Below, in pieces: positions 1 to 11,271 of a stretch of DNA of 64,000 nucleotides. Under the pieces are notes generated by a model. That model was not told the origin of the DNA. It searched no databases and was given only the letters and a program-made list of their open reading frames with translations. This DNA is from Craterostigma plantagineum. Taxonomy: Eukaryota; Streptophyta; Magnoliopsida; Lamiales; Linderniaceae. The stretch spans positions 479,001 to 543,000 of the forward strand of contig JAPQWV010000420.1 in NCBI GenBank assembly GCA_027422505.1. The letters are read 5' to 3'. The position numbers were made by a program, and so were the translations under genes. How positions within the stretch are numbered: the stretch's first letter is position 1; each line of letters begins with the position of its first letter.

Positions 1-2705
1 GGAGCACTGCATTGTTGGAAAGGAGAGGAATTAAATAGTTTAGTTCGTTTCTTTTAAGCGATTAGGAAAAGAAAGCAATCACCTTCCAGGAAGTGAATTG
101 AAATCGCCACACACTAGCATTGGGATGTCGGTACTAACAGCAATCTTTTCGAGTCCTTTCAGAAGAGTGTGAACCTGATAGTGATGAACACATAAAAACA
201 CCGACTTCGATGAGTGTGTACTTTCGGGTAGGAAATATGCTGTGAGTGATAGGTAGTTGCAAACCTGCCAAAGCTTAACATCTTTCAGCTCTTGTTGCAC
301 ATTAACATGGGTGTTCGCCTGCAATAAAGAGAGGAAAACCAGAGAAGAAAAGAAACTATAAGCATTCAGCATCAATTTAAGAAGAGAAAACTATCATGTG
401 ACAAAGGGAGGAGATCGTACGACACAGATGAGCTGGCGCTTTCCAGGGTTGTCGATACCCTGGTTACTGATCTTGGCTTCTAGGACTACGATTAGTCCAA
501 CATTATCCTGTAAAAAGCAAATTTATGACATCAACTATGTTATAAAGTGAGATGAAGCTGTAACGCAGTTGAGATCCATGAAGCAAATTCTGGAGAAGCA
601 CCTTCATCATTCGATTCAATGCATTTTTCTTCTGGGCACTGGGGACTAAGGCATCAGTTAAAGACTGAGCAGCTTTATTGAACTCGACCTACAAATGATG
701 CATTTGTATTACTGGAAAAATGATAAGCCAGATCACACTCAAGAAGCAATTTATCACGATGATTTTTCCGTTGTTACCTCGTATTTTCTCACTTGAAAAA
801 ATTTATCACGACGGAAGAATGTAGCACAACCATCAGTGTTGTTGCCGGTTCCACTGAAAAACTGAATAATAGTAGAAAGCGTTAGAAAAGTCTATTGGCA
901 TTTCCCGTCTGCTTAGATGGGATATTTAGACACACCTCGGCTGTTCTCATTTTATAAAGAGCTTGATAACCATGCTTATCCAGCTCAGGGGCAAAGAATT
1001 CCTCAAAATGATCGTTTTGCACCTGACAGAATTATGTAGTCAAAAAGCGAGCAGCTTTAGGCAAATATGCAAAGAAGCCGTCTCGCACACCTCCTCATAT
1101 AACGTAGTTATAAAGAGATCAAAATCTCATCAAAGGCAAAACACATAATCGTTACAGATATAGGAAATATTATTTATCAACCTTCCATTTTCTCAAAGAC
1201 CTTATAAAGAAGCAATTTTCTTCATCCTATATGATTCATTAGATTACCAATTGATCACATCAAATCGATGAGTGACAAACCAGTACCTCTTGAAGACAAA
1301 CAATATCAGCATCGTAGGTAACTATCTCTCGTAAAAGATTCTGCTTCCTGTAAGTCCATGAAAGAGCCCAAGTCGGGCAATAGCTATATGATTCACTTGT
1401 CGCGCATGTATCAGCTAAGATGTTGTAAGAAAGCACCGAAAATATCCCTAAAGAACTAACACGACCATCCATATCAAGATGCCCTGTCCCATCAACTCCA
1501 CTCACAGATATCAATCGCCGAGGACTCGGAGTTGGAGCTGGAATCACATGTGAAGTTACCAAGGTACTGGCAGCTCCCGTAGTTGACTTTGTCTCAGCAT
1601 CAACCACGGAACACTCGAATTTAAGGACATGACCAACATCATCAAGTGTTGGTGTGTACGTTTTTGAATATCCAACTTCATACCATATCTCACCACCTTT
1701 TCGCTGACTAATTGCATTAGGATACACTGTGGCACTTCCATTTGATTGAGATCCAGACAAGTTAAAGTTCACCATGCTAGACGGTGCACTGCTACTATTA
1801 AAGCGCCCAAAAACATCTTCCTCTTCATTTCCATTTTCTTTAGTAGCATTATTTGTGCGCTCATGAAGGGCACGATGATGCCGCCAGGCATTAGAAAAGC
1901 ATTTCGAAGAACAATGGTAACTCTTTGCAGCAGGTATTTTGGCCTTAACACACAAAATGCATTGCAATGTAGCCTGCTCAGTTGGGTGAACACTACAAAC
2001 AGGAACCTTTTTGTCACTTTGTATGCGATACCTACACAGAACCAGTACAATTGCAAGTGAAATCCATAATCAAATAATAAACTATCCCGCAAGGCGCAAG
2101 TCAGCAAACGGTGTGTGTGTGTTTGTGTGTTTGTGTGTGTGTGTGTGTATATATATATAATCGAGTCATTATGCATGAGAAGACTAATGGCTAAATTGTG
2201 TAAAAAATACCTATGCAAGATGCTCACATCATTCCGATACAAAACAAAACTCAAACAGCAAGTTAGAGCACCGCTTTACAAAAAGAGCTTTATATTCCTC
2301 TATGACTAGTTGAGGGAAGCAACAACCTCAATTATCAAAACAGGATAAAGGATACTGACTGTAACAACACAATAATTCTTTACAAAGCTCCTTGGTTAGC
2401 ATCAATTACACTGAAAGTTTCAATCTCACACTGAACGTTCGGAGCTGCACAATAGAATCACTAATGCGCTACTTAATGACCATTATTAGTCACTAGTGGC
2501 TGCCAAACACGAAATTGCCTAGTAAACAAAACTACAGAGAAGCTCACCACTTTGATCTCAAGAAACAGCCATCGATTGGATTGGACTCGGGAACATCTTC
2601 TGCGATCAAAGACGTATCGAAATGCTTCAAAAGTACATAAGGGGTCAACTCACAGCCAACAATAGGTATATCGGAGGGCAGGTGGACACGTAAAATACTC
2701 AGCAT
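1..2705 (-). CDS. CCR4: CCR4-type poly(A) deadenylase (carbon catabolite repressor 4 homologue), 3' part off the window
   Basis: Catalytic deadenylase of the CCR4-NOT complex, which shortens mRNA poly(A) tails in the cytoplasm. Exons I assign, 5' to 3': 2705-2548, 2031-1287, 1022-936, 861-778, 688-602, 507-421, 318-265, 174-83 and 6-<1, all with GT-AG junctions that keep frame. The start MLSILRVHLPSDIPIVG is the conserved N-terminus of plant CCR4a/b. A MYND-like Cys/His stretch follows (CILCVKAK, YHCSSKCF). The exonuclease-endonuclease-phosphatase domain begins at SYNILAD. The catalytic Glu lies in CLQEV at the exon 2/3 border and the Asp/Asn pair in CGDFNSLPG in exon 8. The last visible exon has only 6 bases, so the C-terminal catalytic His region is outside the window. 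The neighbour on the right is a transposon nest. I am sure of the family; a versus b paralogue is not decided. Confidence 0.93.
2110..2159. repeat. TG-rich microsatellite followed by (TA)n
   Basis: A run of TG units broken by single TTTG variants, ending in TATATATATA. It lies inside intron 1 of the CCR4 gene and splits no exon. Such tracts are usually length-polymorphic. Confidence 0.85.
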
Positions 2706-3338
2706 TTTACTAAAAGTCCAATATTCAAATCCACGCCCCGCGTCGCTCTGAGATCCAATGTAACAACGGCAAAACGAGAAAATTCAGTCGTTAATCCTTG
2801 GCAAACTTGCGGCTGATCCGCCATAACCTTTTAATTTCCCCACGCCAGCGTTGAACTGTTGAAAGCCCCAGCAGCTAAATGTCCCAAAGAATAAACACAG
2901 CACAATTTGATTCAAAATTGGGGGGGACGAGCTTTAGATTCCGAACAGAGACGTCAAGAAGAAATTAATAGAATTCCTCAGCCAATTCACGTAATCGAGT
3001 TCAAGAAAAAATATCTCAGAGCGAGCCAACACGGTGGCTTGGATCGGAAACCTGATAGAATTACAGGAGTTAGGGTTTTGCCTTACAGAAATTTGGGAAG
3101 AATAAAAATTCCTTTTTTTTTTCTAACAATTTATACTGTTTATACAAGACTACGACGGCCCGGCCTTTGCTTAATTTGATATTTACAATTCATAATTTAA
3201 CATATTTTAACCGTTCAATTTGTAGTAAATTGTTCATTATCATCGCAAATATGTTTTCATCTATATTATAATTCCATCTGTTCCTTTTTTTTTTCTTATT
3301 GAAATTGCAAAATGCCGACTGATTTGTCATAATTACCG
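2706..3338. other. CCR4 5' leader/promoter region and spacer
   Basis: Upstream DNA of the minus-strand CCR4 gene up to the left target-site copy of a copia element. It includes the likely 5' untranslated region next to 2706 and then AT-rich sequence with T tracts. No open reading frame here resembles a known protein; the 90-codon plus-strand frame at 2907-3179 looks fortuitous. Confidence 0.5.
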
Positions 3339-3343
3339 CAAAG

Positions 3344-3530
3344 TATTAGCTTGTTTGCCTTTTTGTTAACCCAACAGAGAGAAAAGGGAAAAAGGAAAAA
3401 AATGATTATCTATTGATTAATCCAAAAAAGAGGTATTTATACAACTCTGTAATTTAATAACTAATTACAAAGATAAACAACGGTCAGCACCGCCACTTAA
3501 ACTTATTGAATCTTGATTAATGATTCAACA
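3344..3530 (-). repeat. Element A 3' LTR (187 bp)
   Basis: Begins (minus strand) TGTTGAATCATT and ends GCTAATA. The same sequence recurs as the split 5' LTR at 4965-5014 plus 10208-10351 (194 bp in total). A purine-rich GTTGAGGGTG on the minus strand just before the LTR is the likely polypurine tract. Confidence 0.88.
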
Positions 3531-3569
3531 ACACCCTCAACATGGACGATATAGGTCTGCAATGGACAT

Positions 3570-4832
3570 CTTGGAGATCAGGTTACGTAATGACACAACA
3601 GGCAAAGCTTTTGGAAAAATGCCAGCAAGTTGAAAAGCACTTCGAATGAGCAATTTCTTGATATTTTCGGAAGCCAAATGATGACGTATAAAATGGCAAT
3701 TGATCTCCATATGTTTGCTGCGTTCGTGAATTTTGGATTCGAAGCAAGTTGAATTGCTGATTGATTATCACAGTAAATGATGGGTGTATGATCTGTCGAG
3801 CAACCAATCTCAGCAAGCAACTGTCTTAACCACAGTACTTCGCTAGTAGCTGACCCGAGAGCTTGCTATTCTGCTTCTGTTGAAGATTTAGCCACCGGAT
3901 TCTGCTTATTTGCCCTCCAAGAGATTAATGAGTCACCAAGTAAAGTGCCAAAGTCGGTCACGGACTTTTTAGTATCTGAGCAAGAAGCCCAATCAGAATC
4001 TGAGAAAGCTGAAATCCTCAAATCTGAATCTGCTGACATGAATAATCCCTGACTAGGGCTTGCTTTGTGATACCTCAACAAATGATGTGATGCTGTGAGA
4101 TGCGTCGTCTTAGGATTGCTGACATACTGACTCAATTTATGCACTGAAAACCAATATATGGGCGTGTGAAAGTAAGACATATCAACCGTCCAATAAGCCT
4201 CCGGTATTGAGCAGGATCAACTAAATTGTCTCCTTCGGACATGGTGAGCTTCAGTTTTGGATCCATTGGCGTTGAAATCGGCTTAGATCCCAGATAACTA
4301 GTGTCATCAAGAAGTTTGAGAGTTCATCCCACAATGATTTCAACTTCGTGTAGTATAAACCAGTTGAAGACTGATTCTGAAACAGATCTAAAAGATCCCT
4401 TCTTAGTTGGTAGAACCTCGGCCCATTGCTCTCTTGGAATCGTTCTTGAATATCGATCCATATATCCCTTGCAGACTCTGAATACAATATGCTAGCTGCA
4501 ATTTCTTTAGAAACGAAGTTTAGAATCAAAGAAATAACTATGTCGTTACTTCTTTTCCATGCCAAAGTCATCTTTTTATCACTTATCGCAGGTCCCTTGA
4601 TGGATCCATCTATAAATCCGTTCTTGTTCTTAACGGATAAGGCAATTATCATTGCCCTGCTCCAAGAGAGATAATTGTCCTCGCTAGTGGCTGATGTACA
4701 AGAATCTGTCCCGAATTTTCTGTACGTGGAGGAAAAAAGGATGCAACGGATCACTAAAGGTGAAGGAGTGGCCGCAGAATTCACATTGTTAGTCTCTGAA
4801 ACTTGGTCAGACATTTTCTCGAACACCTTCAA
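3570..4832 (-). pseudogene. Element A gag::RNase H remnant
   Basis: Read on the minus strand, 4832 to about 4325 is a copia Gag N-terminal domain (NYLSWSRAMIIAL, then SIKGP and LWDELSNF). At about 4325 the frame jumps into the end of reverse transcriptase (SKPISTPMDPKL, YRRLIGRL) and then RNase H (FSDSDWAS, SLISWRANKQ, AKSSTEAE, YCDNQSAIQLA). Catalytic RT (YVDD/YADD), integrase and protease are absent. Frame shifts near 4200 and 3850 break the remnant further. It cannot encode a working polyprotein and would depend on other elements for mobility. Confidence 0.85.
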
Positions 4833-4964
4833 GATTCTGATACGAGATCACCGAAAGAAAGTTGATTGAGATGATATCGATCTTTAGAGTCGACAGAGAA
4901 TAAAGTATAGCAAGAAAAAAAAAAGAACGGGCATCAATCTATGGCTATTTTAGCTCTGATACCA

Positions 4965-5014
4965 TATTAGCTTGTTTGCCTTTGTTAAGCGAACGGAGAG
5001 AACAATGAGAGAAG
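4965..5014 (-). repeat. Element A 5' LTR, inner part
   Basis: The 50 bp of the 5' LTR next to the primer-binding site. It is interrupted at AGAAG (5010-5014), the target site of element B, and the LTR resumes at 10208. Confidence 0.88.
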
Positions 5015-5433
5015 TGTTGCGAAATGGACAGCGTAACGAAATTAGAAATAACTGTGAGGATAAATGGAACACGGGAATTTACGTGGAAAACCCCTTTTCA
5101 ACTTGGGGTAAAAAACCACGGGCGAGGTAGAAATTTATTACTGGGGTAAAACAGGGGTTACAACCTCTCAATCTATAAAGGAGAAAATACACACTATCTC
5201 TCTTTATAGTCGAAGCAAATACCGAACAAACCCTCTATTTTTCCTCTACCCTCTATTTCTATCTCTCTTGTTTCTATTTCTATTTGGTGTTGGTGTGTAT
5301 TCTATCGCATCTAAGCTATGCTATTTATAGGCAAAAGCCTATCTAATAATAATATAATAATATTATAATTAAATATTATTATAATGGTAGATGAAGTGGG
5401 TTGGTGGCCAACCCACTCAACACAATTCCATCA
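5015..5433 (-). repeat. Element B 3' LTR (419 bp)
   Basis: Direct repeat of 9782-10202. It contains a T/C-rich stretch and CTATTTATAGGC, a plausible TATA region on either strand. The minus-strand polypurine tract ends immediately before it. Confidence 0.93.
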
Positions 5434-5504
5434 ATCTCCCACTTGAAGATTTGATTGATGCTCAATCAGATCTTCACACCATTCTTCTAGCTCTCCTTTG
5501 CATG

Positions 5505-8500
5505 TTACTTATGTTCAGTCAATCCACATGAGGATCGACACCACATAAACTTATCCACATGAATTGCTTTGGTCATGTAGTCTACCAGATTATCCGCAGT
5601 GTGAACATTTTGCATGTCCACAGTCCCCGCTTCCACTTGTTCACGAACAAAGTGGTATTGGACCCGGATGTGTTTGGTTCTTGAATGATATGCTGGATTC
5701 CTTGCAAGATGCAACGCACTCTGGCTATCACAATAGAGAACAATATTCTCTTGTTTGTGGCCGAGTTCTTCCAGCAACATCTTCAACCATATTGCCTCTT
5801 TACTGGCTTGCGTAGCTGCGACATATTCTGCTTCTGTTGTTGAAGTTACAACAATGGACTGCAGTTTTGAAACCCAGCTTACAGCACCACCAGCAAGATT
5901 AAACACATATCCGGTTGTGGATCTGCTTTTATCAAGTTCACCTGCATAATCTGCATCAACAAATCCATGGACGGTAAAATTTGTACCTCCGTAACATAAG
6001 GCCAGACCAGAAGTTCCCTTGATGTATCTGAGAATCCTCTTAACAGCACTCAAGTGCTCCCGACCAGGGTTGGACATGTATCGGCTAACAACTCTCACGG
6101 CATGGGCAATGTCTGGTCTTGTACAGATCATTGCGAACATTAGACTTCCTACCGCTGATGCATATGACAATCGAGACATCTCTATCCTCTCGTCTTCATC
6201 AGTAGGACACATATCGGAGGATAGCTTGAAATTTGCAGCAAGAGGGGTAGATATTGGCTTACTATCTTGCATGTTGAACCTTCGCAAGATTTTCTTCAAA
6301 TAATTCTTCTGGGAAAGCCAAATCTTCCGCTTGCTTCTGTCTCGAGATATTTGCACGCCAAGAATTTTGTTTGCTGGCTCCAAGTCCTTCATTTCGAATT
6401 CACTGGCTAGTTGAGTCTTTAAGTTGGCGATACGACCTTTGTTGGGTCCTGCTACCAGCATATCGTCGGCGTACAACAGTAACATGATGAAATCGTCATC
6501 GCCAAATCTCTTGAAATATGCACAAGGATCTGAATATAGCCTGTTGTAGCCAAGACTCATTACGAATGAGTCAAATCTCTTATACCAGCATCGAGGTGCT
6601 TGTTTGCGTAGAGAGATTTGATCAATCTGCAAACCAGATCTTCTTTTCCTTGTTCCTCGAAACCTTCTGGTTGAAGCATATATATTTCTTCATCGAGGTC
6701 ACCATGGAGAAATGCCGTTTTTACGTCCAGCTGCTCAAGATGCAAGTCGAATGTAGCACACATTGACAAGACCACCCTGACTGTTGTAAGTCGTACCACC
6801 GGTGAGAAAATTTCGTTGAAGTCAATCCCTTCTTTCTGAGCATATCCCTTTACAACCAGTCTAGCACGATGGCGTTCTACCTGGTCATCACCATTCCGCT
6901 TGATTTTATACACCCATTTGTTGTCAATGAGTTTCCTTCCTTGCGGTAATGGCACCAACTCCCATGTCTTATTTTTATAGAGAGCTTCCATTTCCTCTTG
7001 CATTGCTGAAATCCACTTACTCGCATCTGAATTATTCAGTGCTTGGAAAGTTGTTGGCTCTCCATCCTCAGTTAGAAAACAGTATGCGAGATTGCTCTCT
7101 ATCTCATAATCTGAGTGCCAACTTGGCGGCCTCCGCTCGCCTGATGACCGCCAGAGTTTCAGTACTTCAGATTCGACTGGGTCAAGCTCTTCGTGCGCCG
7201 GTTCAGCTTCAGAAGAATTATATTGCTCCAATTTTCGTTTCACCGGCGTAGTCTTTATCACGCCTTTTGAACTGCTATCATTTCCAACTTGCTCCTCATC
7301 GCTATCTTCCAGGAAGATAACATCTCTGCTGATAATCACTTTGTGGTCAGTGAGATCCCACAAGCGATACCCCTTTACTCCTTCAGCGTACCCCAAGAAC
7401 AAACATTTCCTGGACTTTGGATCCAACTTTGTCGTTTCTTGGTTGTGGTACATCGCGTATGTTGAACTTCCAAATATATGGAGGTTTGAATAGTCTGCAG
7501 GTGCACCAGTCCACATTTCCATCGGTGTCCGCATCCCTATAGCAGTAGATGGGGCCCGATTCACCCTATAACAGGCAGTACAGACCGCTTCTGCCCAGAA
7601 CTTCTTTTCCAGGCCCGCAGTTCTCAACATAGCCCTTGTTCTTTCCAACAGTGTCCTATTCAACTGCTCTGCCACTCCATTCTGTTGTGGAGCGTACGCC
7701 GTGGTGAACTGTCTTTTGATGCCCGCACCTTTGTAGAATTCAGTGAATTCTTTGCCAATATATTCCCCTCCACTATCGGACCGAAGACACTTGATTTTTC
7801 TGTCGGTTTCAAGTTCAACTCGCGCCTTATAAGTTTTGAAGATAGGAAACACTTCGTCCTTCTTCTTGATTGGGTACACCCAGCATCTCCTGGAGTAGTC
7901 GTCTATGAATGATACGAAGTAGCTAGCTCCTCCCAGAGACGCAACCGGTGCTTGCCATACATCAGAGTGGATCAATTCTAGAATTTCTTTGCTTCTAGAA
8001 TTTGAAGTGGAGAACTTCAAGCGATGCTGCTTGCTCACAATACAATGTTTGCAGAATGGTAGCGACACCGCGTGAGTCTAGGAAGTAGATTCTTTTGCGC
8101 AAGAATTTTCGTGCCTTGTTCAGACATATGACCAAGTTTCTTGTGCCAAGTCATCGTAGACTTTTCATTTGAACTTGTCGTGGCAACGGATGCCTGCCCT
8201 TCTTGCAGAGTCTCTCCCTTCAGCATGTATAGATTTGCAGCTATTGTTTCTCCCTTCATTACCATCAGCGCTCCTTTGGAAACCTTCATGATCTTGTTCT
8301 CCAATTCAATTTTAAAACCAAGATCATCAAGTTGCCCCACAGACAACAGATTTTTCTTCAAGCCCTCCACATGTCGCACATCATGGATGGTACGCACAGT
8401 GCCGTCGTACATCTTTATTTGAATCGTACCCACCCCGACAATCTTCAGCGCTTGGTCATTACAGCTGTAGACATACCCTCCAAAGGTTGGCTCGTATTGA

Positions 8501-9449
8501 TGAAACCATTCCCTTCGAGAGGTCATGTGAAAAGTAGCTGCAGAGTCCATGAGCCACACGTCGTCGAATCTTCCCTTTTCAGCGATAGTGGTTGCGGCTT
8601 CACACACCAAAGCAATTCCATCGTCGGTAGTGTTGGCGGCGTTTCCTTGGACATTGGGATTTTTATTTAGAGCCCAACAATCTTTCTTCAGATGATCTTT
8701 CTTGCCACAGTGGTAACATTTTATAGCCTTCTTAATTTTAGTAACAAGGCTTTACCGTTTTTGACTTCCACTTGGACCAGACTCTCCGGGTCTTGTCCGT
8801 TTTCGGCTCACATTTGGACCACATGCTCCCGATCTTGCCCTCGTCACTGTCAATGCTTCTGCCTGTTGGGACAGCTATCAACTTGTCTTCTTTGTTATTG
8901 CGCCGACTTTCTTCTTCGAGAACAACAGCTGCAATATTATCGAAGATAAGTTTTTCAGCAGCTTGGTTGTTGCTCAGATTGATGACAAGTTGATCGTAGG
9001 AGTCTGGCAGGCTTTGTAATAGAAGCTCGACACGTTCACTTGGCTCTATTTTATAGTCCAAGTCTTTAAGTTGAGAGAACAGAGTATTCAACTTATTGAT
9101 GTGCTCGGTCACTGAAGAAGATTCTTCCATTCGTAGATGGTATAATTTTCTTTTCAGGAAAATTCGGCTGTGGAGTGACTTAACTTGATACAACTTCCCA
9201 AGATGGTCCCAGATTGCTTTCGCACTAGTTTTCTCTTCAACGCTTGATAATATGTCATCTGCTAATGTCAGATGAATATTGGCGATGGCCCTCCCGTCTA
9301 TCTTCTTTCATTTGGCGTCACTTGTAATTGTTGTTGGTCTACCAGTGATCGCCTCCAGACAATTCTTTGAGTAAAATTGCCTTAATCCTCATTTTCCACA
9401 GTGAGTAGTTTCTCCCGTTGAATTTTTCAGTTTCATTTTTAGCTGCCAT
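5505..9449 (-). pseudogene. Element B gag-pol (frameshifted copia polyprotein)
   Basis: Gag starts at an ATG at 9449 (MAAKNETEKFNG) and contains the copia Gag domain. A zinc knuckle with CX2CX4HX4C spacing lies at about 8730-8660 in another frame. Protease is at 8610-8080 with the active-site region WLMDSAATFHMT, where DSA replaces the usual DSG/DTG. Integrase is at 8068-7300: zinc-binding part, then Asp residues in HSDVW, FIDDYSR and RSDSGGEY, and Glu in NGVAEQ. Reverse transcriptase carries YADD near 6465. RNase H ends at about 5505. Frame changes near 8740, 8070 and 6620 interrupt the single ORF expected for the family. The 6620 break removes part of the conserved KSLYGLKQ block of RT. Confidence 0.93.
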
Positions 9450-9781
9450 TTTTTTTTCACGTCGCTATCGTCGGAGAAATTCAACAGTCCAGCCAAATAG
9501 TACTGATCAGATAATTTGCAGAAAGGGTAGCGACCAGCTTTCAAGACAAAATTACCCTTCTAAGTAAATTCCCAGATGAGATCTGGTGGGGTCACTATTT
9601 GTCCCGCTTGGCACCAGCCACCTAGACAGAACTTACTTACACAGTCTATTACCACGACTTGCCAAAAAACTCTTCCGTAACGATAAACCTTTTTGATATG
9701 CTTTCTGATGTGGAAGATCAGACAAAGCTACAACCACAGAGCATAATCGAAATATCAATCAGGGCTGGCTCTGATACCACT

Positions 9782-10202
9782 TGTTGCGAAATGGACAGCG
9801 TAACGAAATTGGAAATAACTGTGAGGATAAATGAAACACGGGAAATTTACGTGGAAAATCCCTTTTCAACTTGGGGTAAAAACCACGGGCGAGGTAGAAA
9901 TTTATTACTGGGGTAAAACAGGGGTTACAACCTCTCAATCTATAAAGGAGAAAATACACACTATCTCTCTTTATAGTCGAAGCAAATACCGAACAAACCC
10001 TCTATTTTTCCTCTACCCTCTATTTCTATCTCTCTTGTTTCTATTTCTATTTGGTGTTGGTGTGTATTCTATCGCATCTAAGCTATGCTATTTATAGGCA
10101 AAAGCTTATCTAATAATAATATAATAATATTATAATTAAATATTATTATAATGGTAGTTGAAGTGGATTGGTGGCCAACCCACTCAACATAATTTTCCAT
10201 CA
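9782..10202 (-). repeat. Element B 5' LTR (421 bp)
   Basis: Matches 5015-5433 apart from about a dozen substitutions and small indels. The primer-binding site for initiator Met tRNA is adjacent (9760-9780). Confidence 0.93.
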
Positions 10203-10207
10203 AGAAG

Positions 10208-10351
10208 GAGAAAATGAAAAATAACTATCTATTATTAATCCAAAAAAGAGGTATTTGATCAACTATGTAATTTAATAACTGCAAAGATAAACAACGGTCG
10301 ACACCGCCAATGAAACTTATTGAATCTTGAATCTTCATTAATGATTCAACA
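10208..10351 (-). repeat. Element A 5' LTR, outer part
   Basis: Continuation of the LTR interrupted at 5014. It matches 3391-3530, including the segment around AACAACGGTC and the terminal ATTCAACA. It is followed by the right TSD copy CAAAG. Confidence 0.88.
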
Positions 10352-10356
10352 CAAAG

Positions 10357-11271
10357 GATGAGAAAAGGATGAGCCGATGCGAAGAACATTGATGAGATAT
10401 GGTTTATGCGTCGCCAAATAAACAAAAGGATGAGAAAAAATAGTTCTTTCTCATTTCCTCACCCACGAGCTAAAAAACAGAACTGAATAATGCAAGCAGA
10501 GCATTAACGTGGAAAATCTGAAAATCGAACATATAAGCGAGAACAAATTATATGGAATGCAATGATGAAGCTTGTATCCATTTACGGGCTCAGGTGTAGA
10601 AAGAGAGTACAGAAATTAAACCTGAGAGAGATCAGGGAAAGATTTCAGACGAAATGAGACAATTTTCAAAACCTTTTATCACGGGTGAGAGAAGAGAGAT
10701 TATACAGCAGTTAGATACATAAAAAAAAAAAAGAATCCGAGAATAAAGCGAAATTGTAGTTACTATTACATATCTGATGATATGGTCAACAAAGTCGAAC
10801 TAGGCGACTCACAGTAAGTAGACACTTTGACGTGTCAACGACTTACATTACATCACGGAGTTGTACTGTACTAGCAAGGAAGAAGATGATGATGTCATAA
10901 CCTGATATCATTTTCAATAAATAAAATAAAATGGAAATTCTTAGTGATCTACTAAGCGCCAGCTACAATTCCAAGAAGCTTCTATTGTTGATTAGCGCGT
11001 TGTTTGCCCGCACCACTCTTCATAAATGTCTCGGCCCACCACAGATTAATCAGCTGATTGACAAGAAAATATACAAAGCTTTTTTCTCTTTCGTTGATTG
11101 CCATTCGAGGGAAGAGGAAAGAATTCTTGGCCTGCCGCGTGGAGTTTTCAACCATTTGACCTCTTTGGGTCTCTGATTCGAAATCAAAATTCTTGGGTTT
11201 TCTTCTTTTTCATTGAAGGAGGAATCGATTTTCAAGAGAAGATCAGAAAACGAAAAGGGCAAGAAATTTCG
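10357..11271. other. Upstream/5' leader region of the S1P phosphatase gene
   Basis: AT-rich spacer between element A and the SPP gene. The last 150 bases are T-rich and probably 5' untranslated. Small frames here (10931-11176 plus, 11050-11295 minus) resemble nothing I know. TGACGTGTCAACG near 10830 contains a TGACGT core, which is only weak evidence for a bZIP site. Confidence 0.4.

Larger units (their letters stand above)
5015..10202 (-). mobile_element. Ty1-copia (Tork/TNT1-like) element B, 5.19 kb, inserted into the LTR of element A
   Basis: Full-length minus-strand copia element with the 5-bp TSD AGAAG (5010-5014 and 10203-10207). Its LTRs are 5015-5433 and 9782-10202 (TG...CA on the minus strand, about a dozen differences by eye). 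The primer-binding site TGGTATCAGAGCC lies just inside the 5' LTR, and the polypurine tract AAGTGGGAGA abuts the 3' LTR. The order gag, protease, integrase, RT, RNase H is the copia order. It sits inside element A's LTR, so it arrived later. The reading frame has several shifts, so it is not autonomous as sequenced. Confidence 0.95.
3344..10351 (-). mobile_element. Ty1-copia element A, internally deleted, split by nested element B
   Basis: Minus-strand LTR retrotransposon flanked by the 5-bp TSD CAAAG (3339-3343 and 10352-10356). Without the inserted element B and its duplicated 5 bp it is about 1.8 kb. The 3' LTR is 3344-3530. The 5' LTR is in two parts, 4965-5014 and 10208-10351. The primer-binding site TGGTATCAGAGC (initiator Met tRNA type) directly follows the 5' LTR at 4953-4964 on the minus strand. 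The interior holds only a gag fragment fused to the end of reverse transcriptase and RNase H, so protease, integrase and most of RT are gone. The LTR termini read TG...TA rather than TG...CA. Confidence 0.92.

Noticed and set aside
2115..2309. Open frames across the TG microsatellite (both strands)
   Set aside because: They consist of Cys/Val/Tyr runs produced by the dinucleotide repeat inside a CCR4 intron.
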